Of a stretch of DNA of 11,988 nucleotides, positions 5,356-11,988 are shown in pieces. Origin of the DNA: Lachnospiraceae bacterium UBA3821 (GTDB lineage Bacteria > Bacillota > Clostridia > Lachnospirales > Lachnospiraceae); contig DFDT01000087.1 of the NCBI GenBank assembly GCA_002368865.1, positions 24,177-36,164 on the forward strand, in the 5' to 3' direction. The translations under genes were made by a program, and so were the position numbers. The notes below the pieces were generated by a model. That model was not told where the DNA came from, did not search any database, and worked only from the letters and a program-made list of their open reading frames with translations. Each line of letters begins with the position of its first letter. Position 1 is the first letter of the stretch.

Positions 5356-6258
5356 ATGGACACATTTATGGAAAAGCTGGCGGAAAAGTTCACGGCGCAG
5401 GAAATGATAAAGGCAAATGAGGTCGCTGAGCGGCAGGAGGCGGAGCGTTTCAAGGCACAGGTGCAGGAGTATACCGAATGCCTGGATCGCATGAAGCAGA
5501 TCTGCGCGGAGATAGAACAGACAGCGGATTCAGCGAAGAACAAGGTGGAATCTGTACAGATGGACACGGACGGACTCAAAGAAGAACTCCTGAAGATGTG
5601 GGAGGATATGCAGACTGCCACTGTGGAGAAAGCCGGTATGACCGAGAGTGTCAAAGAGGAGGCTGACGAGCAGGCGGAAGCGGCTGCGGAACGTCTGGCA
5701 GCACAGATGACAGAGCTGAGATCCGTTATGCAGCAGCAGATCGACGGTTTGCAGAATACCCTGGATGCAAGGCTCGCACAGCTGGCACAGAAAGCGGATG
5801 AGAATCCGGGACTGCAGCTGGAGGATGTGAAGGGATTGCAGGCGGAACAGCTCAACTCGATCCGTTCTCTCCAGCAGGATCAGCTGGATAATCTGCGCAG
5901 CGTGCTGAAGGCACAGATCAGTGGTTTGAAAGAAGGACAGAATCAGAGCGATTTTATCCTGAGTGAGTTAGAGAGTCAGAGAAATATGCTGGATGCGAAG
6001 ATCGCAGAGATCAAGACCGGCGTGGAGGAGCAGCTTGGCGGGTCCAACGAATTTGTCCACAGAGAATGTGTGAAGGTATACCGGAATGTACAGGCTGTGA
6101 TCGGAGATGAAAACAAGAAGCAGACGGAGAATCTGGATTATACCTTTAATCCCATGAAGAACAACCTGAATAAGATCTTCAAGATCTCGGTGGTGGCATT
6201 GGTCGCATCTGTGGCAGGCGTCGTGCTCCAGATCTTGAGTATGCTTCATATTCTGTGA
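5356..6258 (+). CDS. Coiled-coil protein with C-terminal membrane helix, function unknown (300 aa)
   Basis: Start ATG 5356 is preferred over ATG 5332 because GGAGGA (5344-5349) is six bases upstream. Residues about 5-220 are charged, Gln/Glu/Lys/Ala-rich heptad sequence typical of a long coiled coil (for example QTADSAKNKVESVQMDTDGL, then ERLAAQMTELRSVMQQQIDG). A short non-helical break (ENPGLQLED) lies near 150. A more conserved-looking segment follows, EFVHRECVKVYRNVQAVIGD, then NKKQTENLDYTFNPMKN. A single hydrophobic helix (FKISVVALVASVAGVVLQIL) ends the protein. There is no signal peptide, so it should be tail-anchored, with the coil in the cytoplasm. I recall similar 'HRECVKVYRNVQAV' proteins in Lachnospiraceae, all uncharacterised (unverified). 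The flavin reductase gene starts 15 bases later in the same unit. Roles in envelope or cytoskeletal organisation are conceivable but unsupported. Confidence 0.85.
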   Translation: MDTFMEKLAEKFTAQEMIKANEVAERQEAERFKAQVQEYTECLDRMKQICAEIEQTADSAKNKVESVQMDTDGLKEELLKMWEDMQTATVEKAGMTESVKEEADEQAEAAAERLAAQMTELRSVMQQQIDGLQNTLDARLAQLAQKADENPGLQLEDVKGLQAEQLNSIRSLQQDQLDNLRSVLKAQISGLKEGQNQSDFILSELESQRNMLDAKIAEIKTGVEEQLGGSNEFVHRECVKVYRNVQAVIGDENKKQTENLDYTFNPMKNNLNKIFKISVVALVASVAGVVLQILSMLHIL

Positions 6259-6273
6259 CAGACGGAGACCAAT

Positions 6274-6843
6274 ATGGCAAAGGAAATCTGGAAACCCGGC
6301 AATATGCTGTATCCGCTGCCGGTTGTGATGGTAAGTCTTGCGGATTGGAACGGTAAGCCCAATATCATTACGGTAGCATGGGTGGGAACGGTCTGCACGA
6401 ATCCGCCCATGGTGTCGATTTCCGTGCGGCCGGAGCGTTTTTCCCATGGGATCCTGAAAGAGACCGGTGAGTTTGTGATCAATCTGACGACGAGGGAGCT
6501 GGTTTTTGCCACGGATTACTGTGGTGTGAAGAGCGGCCGGGACGTAGATAAGTTTCAGGAGATGAAGCTGACGCCGGTGGCGGGAACCAAAGTCCGGGCG
6601 CCGATGATCGAGGAAAGTCCGGTCAATATTGAATGCCGTGTTCGGGAAATCAAAGAACTCGGTTCCCATGATATGTTTCTGGCGGATGTGGTCGCAGTGC
6701 ATGCGGAAGAACAATACATGGATAAGAAACACAAATTTCATCTGGAGGAGGCGGAACCGATCGTATATTCCCACGGGACTTATTATGCCTGCGGGGAGCA
6801 GCTGGGAACCTTCGGTTACAGCGTCCGGAAAAAGCAGGGTTGA
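6274..6843 (+). CDS. Flavin reductase family protein (FMN-binding split barrel)
   Basis: 189 residues from ATG 6274; GGAG at 6264-6267 lies six bases upstream, and the gap to the coiled-coil gene is 15 bases, so they form one operon. The N-terminal WKPGNMLYPLPVVMVSL followed by NIITVAWVGTVCTNPPMVSI, SVRPERFSHGILKETGEF and VINL is the usual signature of the flavin reductase-like, FMN-binding domain (Pfam Flavin_Reduct), where these loops bind FMN. Later stretches (ESPVNIECRVREIKELGSHD, then FLADVVAVHAEE) also fit. Length is normal for clostridial members. They bind FMN and either supply reduced flavin or act as flavoprotein oxidoreductases; the physiological partner cannot be told from the sequence. 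The gene converges on dinB with only six bases between stop codons. Confidence 0.9.
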   Translation: MAKEIWKPGNMLYPLPVVMVSLADWNGKPNIITVAWVGTVCTNPPMVSISVRPERFSHGILKETGEFVINLTTRELVFATDYCGVKSGRDVDKFQEMKLTPVAGTKVRAPMIEESPVNIECRVREIKELGSHDMFLADVVAVHAEEQYMDKKHKFHLEEAEPIVYSHGTYYACGEQLGTFGYSVRKKQG

Positions 6844-6849
6844 GCACGG

Positions 6850-8064
6850 TCAGGTGTCCGATTTTAGGTGGGAGTCCATTTGGCTCCCTCTTTTTATGGC
6901 GTCTTTTCCGTAGCGGGCGCGAATGCTGTCCAGGGCGGCATCCAGTTTTTGTTGTTTTTCCGATCGGGGTGCCTGATAGTCAAAAATACTGAGCTGCACA
7001 GGCGTATCTTCTTCGGCAAGTTTGGTCACCCGCACGCCGAGAAGGCGCACCGGAGCCCCGTTCCAGAGCTCATCAAAAAGAGTGCAGGCGCTCTCTGCGA
7101 TGATGGCGTCTGAGGCTGTGGGCACAGACAAAAGCGTCTGGTGGGAAACGGACACAAAGTCGCTGTATTTGATCTCAGTGCAGACGGAGGCGCCTACACT
7201 GTGTGCTTTGCGCATGCGTGCGCCCACCGATTCAGACAGCTGCCGCAGGATGCGATGCGCCTGCTCCGCAGTGGTCACATCATGGGAGAGTGTGGTGGAA
7301 TTGCCGACGCCCTTGGCCTTGGCGCGCTTGGTCTCCACAACGGAGGCGTCGATGCCGTTGGCGTAGTTCCAAAGGAGCAGACCGTGGCTCTTTAAGTGGG
7401 ACTCCAGGATGGTGCGGTCCGTGTGCGCCAGTTCACCGATGGTGAGGATGCCCAGCTTGCGCAGGGTTTCGACGCTGGAATGCCCGCACAGGAACAGACT
7501 GGAAACCGGCAGAGGCCAAAGCTTTTCCGGAATCTCCGATGCAAAGAGAGTGTGTGTCAGATTGGGCTTTCGGAAGTCGGATGCCATTTTGGCCAGGACC
7601 TTGCGGTCGGAGATGCCCACATTTACCGTGAATTGAAACGTCTGAAAGACCGATTCCCGGATAAAATCCGCGGCTTCCACCGGCGAGGAATATCGGGAAG
7701 AAATCGGGGAATAATCCATATAACATTCGTCGATGCTGACCTGTTCGATATCCGGACAGATCCGGGAGAGATGTTCCATCAAAGCATGGCTGTATTCCTT
7801 ATAGTGTGCATGGTTGGGGGAGGCCAGGGTCAGGTGCGGGCATTTGCGCAATGCGTTTGCCACAGGTTCCCCGGTCTGAATGCCGAAGGCCTTAGCGGGA
7901 ATGGATTTGGCAAGCACCACCCCGTGGCGTGTTGCCAAATCCCCGCCGATGATGGAAGGAATTTCCCGCAGATCCACGGAGGAGCCTTCCTTCAGCTTGT
8001 CGAGGGCGGTCCAGCTCAGGAACGCAGAGTTGACATCGATATGGAAAATGATGGGATCTTTCAT
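6850..8064 (-). CDS. dinB: Y-family DNA polymerase (DNA polymerase IV-like, DinB)
   Basis: 404 residues from ATG 8064; AAAGGAGGTG at 8080-8071 is six bases upstream and decides this start over the GTG at 8073, which lies inside it. Translesion polymerase acting on damaged or stalled DNA. Palm residues: Asp10 in HIDVNSAFLSW and Asp112-Glu113 in SIDECYMDYS form the catalytic acidic triad; Phe15 is in the steric-gate position. Further signatures are GDLATRHGVVLAKSIPAKAFGI (finger region), the VNVGISDRKVLAKMASDFRKP block, and a helix-hairpin-helix-like CGHSSVETLRKLGILTIGEL. The little finger follows, and QLSIF (357-361) is a beta-clamp binding motif. Unlike E. coli DinB, the first motif has Asn12 and Ala14, as in the clostridial branch I remember. 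No LexA box of the usual Gram-positive GAAC-N4-GTTC form was seen at its promoter. Confidence 0.92.
   Translation of the reverse strand: MKDPIIFHIDVNSAFLSWTALDKLKEGSSVDLREIPSIIGGDLATRHGVVLAKSIPAKAFGIQTGEPVANALRKCPHLTLASPNHAHYKEYSHALMEHLSRICPDIEQVSIDECYMDYSPISSRYSSPVEAADFIRESVFQTFQFTVNVGISDRKVLAKMASDFRKPNLTHTLFASEIPEKLWPLPVSSLFLCGHSSVETLRKLGILTIGELAHTDRTILESHLKSHGLLLWNYANGIDASVVETKRAKAKGVGNSTTLSHDVTTAEQAHRILRQLSESVGARMRKAHSVGASVCTEIKYSDFVSVSHQTLLSVPTASDAIIAESACTLFDELWNGAPVRLLGVRVTKLAEEDTPVQLSIFDYQAPRSEKQQKLDAALDSIRARYGKDAIKRGSQMDSHLKSDT
6870..6895 (+). terminator. Intrinsic terminator for the flavin reductase operon, inside the dinB 3' end
   Basis: GGGAG (6870-6874) pairs with CTCCC (6884-6888), extended by T-G and C-G pairs, then TCTTTTTAT. 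It is oriented to stop plus-strand transcription and lies within the last codons of convergent dinB, where the same bases encode RGSQMDSH. Confidence 0.7.
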
Positions 8065-8103
8065 GCCGGACACCTCCTTTTTGCGTTGAGATTCTTAATT
8101 TTT

Positions 8104-8132
8104 ATTTTAATCCGTCGGGAATGACTTTACAA
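8104..8132 (-). promoter_or_regulatory. Promoter of dinB
   Basis: Minus strand TTGTAA (8132-8127), 17-base spacer, TAAAAT (8109-8104). Its -35 overlaps that of the divergent peptidase promoter. Confidence 0.6.
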
Positions 8133-8154
8133 GCTCTATAATTATTGCTAGAAT
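8126..8154 (+). promoter_or_regulatory. Promoter of the M23 peptidase gene
   Basis: TTTACA (8126-8131), 17-base spacer, TAGAAT (8149-8154); each box is 5 of 6. The predicted start point near 8161 leaves a very short leader of about 17 bases before ATG 8178. Confidence 0.7.
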
Positions 8155-8177
8155 AGGACAGGCTGAGGATGAAACCA

Positions 8178-9743
8178 ATGAAGATTTTTACGAAAAAAGC
8201 GAAATTTACCTATATTTGGACCAGTTTGTTGACATTGTTTGTCTGCATGCTGTTTCTGGACGGGTATCCCACGCTGCGTTCGGAAGGGGAAAACTATTTT
8301 CATGTTTATCTGAACGGTGTGCAGGTGGGCGTGGTCGGAAAGCCGGAAACCGCGGAGTGGATGCTTTTGCAGGTGCGCAGAGAGCTGGCCGGACAGAGCG
8401 AAGATATTGTATTTATGGACGTGGATCTGCGGTTGGAGGGAGAAGAAATCCTCTGGGGAGAGCTGGATGAGGAGGATGCGATCCGGGCGCGGATGGCGGA
8501 GATCCTCTCACAGAGCGTGCGGGAGACGATGCAGCGGGCCTATAGCCTGAAGGTGAACGAGTATATGGTGAACCTGGGCAGTATCTCGGATGTGCGGGAA
8601 CTGCTGCAGTTAGCCATCGACAAGTATGCAACGGAGGAAGGGTTCGTTGTGGAGCTGACGCAGGATTCCGACAGGGAATTCAGCGCGTTGACGGCGGATG
8701 TGATCCGGCGTGAGAGTGTGTCTCAAAATTCGGAGGCTTCCAGGATGTCAGCCGGAGTGGAGCGCGTCATGTCTGCAATTCATGTGGAAACTGCACCGGA
8801 GGAAAAGGATTTTGCAGATTTTGAGACAGGGCTGAAATTCATGTATTTTTCGGAGAAGGTGGAGATTGCGGAGGTATATCTTCCGGAGGATCGGATTTCC
8901 TCCCTTGAGACCGCTGCAGAAGATGTGATCAAGGAGCAGGAGACGGTCGGGGAATACAAGATTGTCAGCGGAGATACGTTGTCTGAGATTGCAATCAAAG
9001 TGAATATACCGTTGGATAAGATCGTGGAACTGAACAGCGACAAGCTGGAAAATGAGAATTCGCTGATCCGTGTGGGGGACAAGCTGATCATCACTGTTCC
9101 AGAGCCGGAGCTTTCGGTGGAGCGCACGGAGGACAATTATTACGAAGAAGCCTATGATCTGGACATTATTTACATTGACAACAACGATTGGTACACCAAC
9201 CAGTCTGTGGTGCATCAGCAGCCGTCTGCGGGGTTCCGCAAGGCGATCGCCCGGGTACATTATGTCAACGACAAAGAGGTTTCCAGAGAGATCCTGAAGG
9301 AGGAAGTGGTGCTGGAAGCGGTGCCCAAGATCGTGGAGCGGGGGACCAAGATTCCGCCCACTTATATCAAACCGATCTCCGGAGGACGTCTGAGTTCTGG
9401 ATTCGGTGCACGCAGCGCGCCCACGAAGGGAGCCAGCACGTATCACAAGGGCGTGGACTGGGCTGTGCCTACGGGAACGGCCGTCTATGCATCCTGCGGC
9501 GGTACCGTATCGAAGGCCGGCTGGGGAAGCGGGTACGGCTATGTGGTTTACATCGATCATGAAGACGGCAGACAGACCCGATATGGACATCTGTCGAAGG
9601 TGCTGGTGAAAGCCGGACAGAAGGTGAAGCAGGGAGACCGCATTGCGCTTTCCGGAAGCACCGGTATCAGCACGGGACCGCACCTGCACTTTGAGATCCT
9701 GATCAATGGCAGCCAGGTGAATCCACTGAAGTATCTGAATTAA
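8178..9743 (+). CDS. M23 family cell-wall endopeptidase with LysM and G5 domains
   Basis: 521 residues from ATG 8178; the GAGG at 8165-8168 is nine bases away from it but directly abuts the in-frame ATG 8169, so 8178 is preferred. One N-terminal hydrophobic segment (FTYIWTSLLTLFVCMLFLDG, about 6-27) acts as signal anchor or signal peptide. Residues about 30-250 are a variable extracytoplasmic region; about 258-304 is a LysM domain (YKIVSGDTLSEIAIKVNI) that binds peptidoglycan. About 310-390 is a G5-like domain with the typical EILKEEVVLEAVPKIVERGT ending. The C-terminal 400-520 is a LytM/M23 zinc peptidase: His423 and Asp427 (HKGVD), His471 (YGHLS), His502 and His504 (HLHFE) are the expected metal and catalytic residues, all present. 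It should cut peptide cross-links in peptidoglycan outside the membrane, for growth, division or sporulation. Confidence 0.93.
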   Translation: MKIFTKKAKFTYIWTSLLTLFVCMLFLDGYPTLRSEGENYFHVYLNGVQVGVVGKPETAEWMLLQVRRELAGQSEDIVFMDVDLRLEGEEILWGELDEEDAIRARMAEILSQSVRETMQRAYSLKVNEYMVNLGSISDVRELLQLAIDKYATEEGFVVELTQDSDREFSALTADVIRRESVSQNSEASRMSAGVERVMSAIHVETAPEEKDFADFETGLKFMYFSEKVEIAEVYLPEDRISSLETAAEDVIKEQETVGEYKIVSGDTLSEIAIKVNIPLDKIVELNSDKLENENSLIRVGDKLIITVPEPELSVERTEDNYYEEAYDLDIIYIDNNDWYTNQSVVHQQPSAGFRKAIARVHYVNDKEVSREILKEEVVLEAVPKIVERGTKIPPTYIKPISGGRLSSGFGARSAPTKGASTYHKGVDWAVPTGTAVYASCGGTVSKAGWGSGYGYVVYIDHEDGRQTRYGHLSKVLVKAGQKVKQGDRIALSGSTGISTGPHLHFEILINGSQVNPLKYLN

Positions 9744-9786
9744 TCCTACAGCCAGTATTTTCGTGCATTTTGGGTTGTGGCGGAAG

Positions 9787-9804
9787 TGTTACAAATGTTA
9801 CAAA
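9787..9804 (+). repeat. Tandem direct repeat TGTTACAAA x2 upstream of the murA promoter
   Basis: Two perfect adjacent 9-base copies (9787-9795 and 9796-9804), ending 11 bases before the murA -35 box (itself TTTACA). The position suits an activator of the response-regulator type. The half-sites resemble WalR/PhoP boxes, but the 9-base period differs from their usual 11. Confidence 0.45.
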
Positions 9805-9815
9805 ATTGTTTCCTA

Positions 9816-9844
9816 TTTACAAATCCGTCAAAATATGGTATAAA
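9816..9844 (+). promoter_or_regulatory. Promoter of murA
   Basis: TTTACA (9816-9821), 17-base spacer, TATAAA (9839-9844), with TGG giving an extended -10. Both boxes match 5 of 6. The leader to ATG 9991 is about 140 bases. Confidence 0.7.
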
Positions 9845-9890
9845 TCATTTTGAGGGATAGGATATTTTGTATTTGGGATAATTTTTTATA

Positions 9891-9958
9891 GAGCAGATCA
9901 TTTGACAGTCTGCTCAATGGATGATATAGGCCGTCATCCGCAGAAAAAGGGGCGGATG
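9891..9958 (+). promoter_or_regulatory. Structured murA leader with competing hairpins
   Basis: Three stems are visible: GAGCAGA/TCTGCTC (9891-9897 with 9909-9915), GGATGA/TCATCC (9919-9924 with 9934-9939), and CATCCGC/GCGGATG (9935-9941 with 9952-9958). The last two share TCATCC and exclude each other. No T tract directly follows, so if regulatory it would act on translation or stability. I recognise no known riboswitch class. Confidence 0.35.
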
Positions 9959-9990
9959 CGCCGGTTTTGAAACAAGAGGTAAGCAATAAA

Positions 9991-11283
9991 ATGGAACAAT
10001 ACGCGATCAAAGGCGGTAATCCATTAGTAGGTGAAGTGGAGATAGGAGGGGCTAAGAATGCAGCTCTTCCTATTCTTGCGGCTTCTCTGATGACGGATGA
10101 AACAGTTCATATAGAAAATATTCCGGACGTGCGTGACACAAATGTGCTGTTGTCCGCGATGCAGGACATCGGCGTGATGATGAAGCGGGAGGGACGCCAT
10201 CAGGCCACCATCAACGCGGCGAACATCACCACCACTACGGTGATCAGTGACAAGTTGAAAAAGATCAGAGCTTCCTACTATCTGGTAGGCGCACTCTTAG
10301 GAAAATACAAAGAGGCGGATGTGGTGCTGCCGGGCGGCTGTGATATCGGCAGCCGTGCCATCGATCAGCACATCAAGGGATTCGAGGCATTGGGAGCCAA
10401 GGTGAGTATCGAGTTTGGCAGGATCCGGGCAAAGGCAGAGCATCTGGCGGGCAGCCACATCTACATGGATGTGGTCAGCGTGGGTGCGACCATCAATGTG
10501 ATGATGGCGGCGACGCTGGCAGAGGGTAAGACCATCATCGAAAATGCGGCGAAAGAGCCCCATGTGGTTGACCTGGCGAACTTCCTGAACAGTATGGGCG
10601 CCAACATCAGAGGTGCCGGTACGGACGTGATCCGGATCAGAGGCGTGCAGAAGCTGCATGGTTCGGAGTATATGATCATTCCCGATCAGATCGAGGCGGG
10701 GACATTTATGTTTGCCGCGGCGATCACCAAGGGGGATGTGACGGTGAAGAATGTGATCACCAAGCACTTGGAGTCCATCACATCCAAGCTGTTGGAGATC
10801 GGATGCGAGGTGAAGGAGGAGGATGACTGCGTGCGCGTGGTGGCTTCCAAACCTTTGCGCCATACACAGGTGAAGACGCTTCCCTATCCCGGATTCCCTA
10901 CGGACATGCAGCCCCAGATCACGGTGGCGTTAGCTTTGTCTCAGGGGACAAGCATTGTGACGGAGAGTATTTTTGAAAATCGTTTCAAATATGTGGACGA
11001 GCTGATCCGCATGGGTGCGAATATCAAGGTCGAGGGCAATGTGGCTGTGATCAACGGTATGAAGAAATATACCGGAGCCAGCATTTCGGCACCGGATCTG
11101 CGTGCGGGTGCGGCGTTGGTTCTGGCGGCACTGGCTGCAGAAGGCTACAGCACGGTGGATGATATCCGTTATATCGAGAGAGGATATGAGGACTTCCACC
11201 TGAAGCTTCAGGCACTGGGAGCCCAGATCGATATCATCGAGACGGAGCGCGATTTCCAGAAATTTAAGCTGAAGACCGGTTGA
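9991..11283 (+). CDS. murA: UDP-N-acetylglucosamine 1-carboxyvinyltransferase (MurA)
   Basis: 430 residues from ATG 9991; AGAGG at 9975-9979 is 11 bases upstream, while the in-frame TTG at 9967 has no site. MurA transfers enolpyruvate from PEP to UDP-GlcNAc, the first committed step of peptidoglycan synthesis, in the cytoplasm. Visible features: Lys22-Asn23 in GGAKNAALPILAA, the catalytic-loop Cys117 in LPGGCDIGSRAIDQH (the fosfomycin-reactive cysteine, present, not the Asp variant), GFPTDMQPQ carrying the catalytic Asp, and FENRF.YVDEL.RMGA. Length and repeat organisation of the two-domain fold are complete. Bacillota often have two MurA paralogs; which one this is cannot be told. Downstream of a cell-wall peptidase but with its own promoter and a long leader. 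Its stop codon overlaps the metK promoter. Confidence 0.96.
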   Translation: MEQYAIKGGNPLVGEVEIGGAKNAALPILAASLMTDETVHIENIPDVRDTNVLLSAMQDIGVMMKREGRHQATINAANITTTTVISDKLKKIRASYYLVGALLGKYKEADVVLPGGCDIGSRAIDQHIKGFEALGAKVSIEFGRIRAKAEHLAGSHIYMDVVSVGATINVMMAATLAEGKTIIENAAKEPHVVDLANFLNSMGANIRGAGTDVIRIRGVQKLHGSEYMIIPDQIEAGTFMFAAAITKGDVTVKNVITKHLESITSKLLEIGCEVKEEDDCVRVVASKPLRHTQVKTLPYPGFPTDMQPQITVALALSQGTSIVTESIFENRFKYVDELIRMGANIKVEGNVAVINGMKKYTGASISAPDLRAGAALVLAALAAEGYSTVDDIRYIERGYEDFHLKLQALGAQIDIIETERDFQKFKLKTG

Positions 11284-11308
11284 CAAACAGGCCATATCAT
11301 AGTAGAGT
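11280..11308 (+). promoter_or_regulatory. Promoter of metK, overlapping the murA stop
   Basis: A perfect TTGACA (11280-11285) includes the murA TGA stop; after a 17-base spacer comes TAGAGT (11303-11308, 4 of 6). The predicted start point is just before the S-box aptamer. Confidence 0.65.
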
Positions 11309-11327
11309 TATATTAAATAAATAGAGT

Positions 11328-11465
11328 CTCTTATTCAGAGTTGGTGGAGGTACATAGGACCGATGAAGCCACGGCAACCCCCGCAAGGGAAGGTGCCCAC
11401 CTGAGCGATTAATCCTGCAGGATCGCGCGGCAATGCCAAGCGACAGGCAGGTCGAACAATAAGAG
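11328..11465 (+). ncRNA. SAM-I riboswitch (S-box) aptamer controlling metK
   Basis: Conserved S-box elements appear in order: P1 strand CTCTTATT (11328-11335), CAGAGTTGGTGGAGG, then GGACCGATGAAGCCACGGCAACC (11357-11379 region), GGAAGGTGCCCACCTGAGCG, a P4-type hairpin, and the closing P1 strand AATAAGAG (11458-11465), 8 perfect pairs. S-adenosylmethionine binding favours P1 and thereby the downstream terminator, switching metK off when SAM is plentiful. Position before metK is a classic arrangement. Confidence 0.95.
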
Positions 11466-11486
11466 GAGTTGAATAGGGAAATTTTC

Positions 11487-11517
11487 AAATCCGCTTATTG
11501 TTTGATAAGCGGATTTT
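11487..11517 (+). terminator. Riboswitch-controlled terminator before metK
   Basis: AAATCCGCTTAT (11487-11498) pairs with ATAAGCGGATTT (11505-11516), 6-base loop, T tract 11514-11517. The antiterminator is CAATAAG (11457-11463, the 3' strand of P1) with CTTATTG (11494-11500), extended by A-T pairs. P1 and the antiterminator compete for the same bases, which is the SAM-off switch. Confidence 0.88.
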
Positions 11518-11540
11518 ATAATACGAAAAGGAGAGAAAAG

Positions 11541-11988
11541 ATGGAAAAAAGATTATTTACTTCCGAATCTGTTACCGAAGGACATCCCGATAAAATATGC
11601 GACGCGGTTTCCGATGCGGTGCTGGATGCGTTGATGGAACAGGATCCCTATAGCCGTGTGGCCTGCGAGACCTGTACCAATACGGGATTTGTGCTGGTGA
11701 TGGGTGAGATCACCACCAAGGCAAATGTGGATATCCCGGCGATCGTCAGAAAGACGGTGCTGGATATCGGCTACGATTCTTCCGAGAAGGGCTTTGACGG
11801 CAACACCTGCGCGGTGTTTGTCTCCCTGGACAAGCAGTCCGCGGACATTGCCATGGGCGTGGACAAAGCGCTGGAGCAGAGAGGCGGCGCAGAGGATGCC
11901 TCCGGCAATCAGAGCGAGAAGAATATGTCTGAGGATGAGCTGGATGCCATTGGCGCAGGCGATCAGGGTATGATGTTCGGTTACGCCA
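11541..11988 (+). CDS. metK: S-adenosylmethionine synthetase, N-terminal part (3' end outside window)
   Basis: ATG 11541 with AAGGAG at 11528-11533, seven bases upstream. The first 149 residues are visible, about 38% of the usual 390-400. MetK joins methionine and ATP to give SAM in the cytoplasm. Signatures: [21 protein letters not shown] (residues 5-25, with the GHPDK ATP/phosphate loop), [19 protein letters not shown], and [13 protein letters not shown] at the window edge, the conserved methionine/adenosine-binding hexapeptide region. The insert between the two ([15 protein letters not shown]) is long and polar, which I take to be lineage-specific. Regulation is by the SAM-I riboswitch just upstream. 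Confidence 0.96.
   Translation, partial: MEKRLFTSESVTEGHPDKICDAVSDAVLDALMEQDPYSRVACETCTNTGFVLVMGEITTKANVDIPAIVRKTVLDIGYDSSEKGFDGNTCAVFVSLDKQSADIAMGVDKALEQRGGAEDASGNQSEKNMSEDELDAIGAGDQGMMFGYA

Noticed and set aside
7396..8124. 242-codon plus-strand frame opposite dinB
   Set aside because: dinB motifs on the minus strand are unambiguous; the plus-strand reading is a shadow.
8064..8160. LexA/SOS box at the dinB promoter
   Set aside because: No GAAC-N4-GTTC-like palindrome is present near the -35/-10 boxes.
8748..9689. 313-codon minus-strand frame opposite the M23 peptidase gene
   Set aside because: The plus strand carries LysM and complete M23 motifs; the antisense reading has no family features and no start signals.
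10297..10863. 188-codon minus-strand frame opposite murA
   Set aside because: His/Asp-rich antisense reading of murA codons, with no ribosome site.
1..11988. CRISPR arrays, insertion sequences, attachment sites, tRNA or rRNA genes
   Set aside because: No regularly spaced repeats, transposase or integrase motifs, or RNA gene signatures other than the S-box were seen on either strand.

Overview
The window looks like a chromosomal segment of a Gram-positive clostridium, most likely Lachnospiraceae (Bacillota). Reasons: strong AGGAGG-type ribosome binding sites, TTGACA/TATAAT-like promoters with 17-bp spacers, intrinsic terminators, an S-box (SAM-I) riboswitch before metK, a divergent Y-family polymerase beginning with the HIDVNSAFLSW motif, and several small proteins that resemble conserved Lachnospiraceae hypotheticals. 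This assignment rests on recognition, not on a search. No phage, transposon, CRISPR, tRNA or rRNA was seen.

Left part (1-2962): the C-terminal third of galE, a small Cys/His protein in the same transcription unit, and an intrinsic terminator. Next is a decayed locus (721-2160): a sigma-70 family factor that has lost its region 2-4 linker through an out-of-frame deletion, followed in another frame by a secreted-type sensor-like domain with no anchor. An intact AIM24/TIGR00266 family gene follows.

Middle part (2963-6849): tandem terminators separate AIM24 from a convergent hemolysin III/TrhA membrane protein, which lies behind a TTG-started 89-residue conserved-looking gene. On the plus strand are a RelP/YwaC-like small alarmone synthetase with its own promoter and terminator, and a two-gene unit: a coiled-coil protein with a C-terminal membrane helix, then a flavin reductase family protein.

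Right part (6850-11988): a dinB-like polymerase on the minus strand runs into the flavin reductase gene; the plus-strand terminator lies inside the dinB 3' end. dinB and an M23 peptidase (LysM-G5-LytM domains) are divergent, with promoters whose -35 boxes overlap. Then come murA with a long structured leader and metK under a SAM-I riboswitch whose promoter -35 box overlaps the murA stop codon. The M23 peptidase and murA share a cell-wall theme; (p)ppGpp synthesis, error-prone repair and SAM supply are otherwise housekeeping or stress functions.

Nothing here clearly amounts to a new system. The items most worth a second look are the broken sigma/sensor locus, the small protein after galE, the coiled-coil tail-anchored protein, and the regulatory sites (divergent overlapping promoters, a 17-bp palindrome before trhA, the murA leader).
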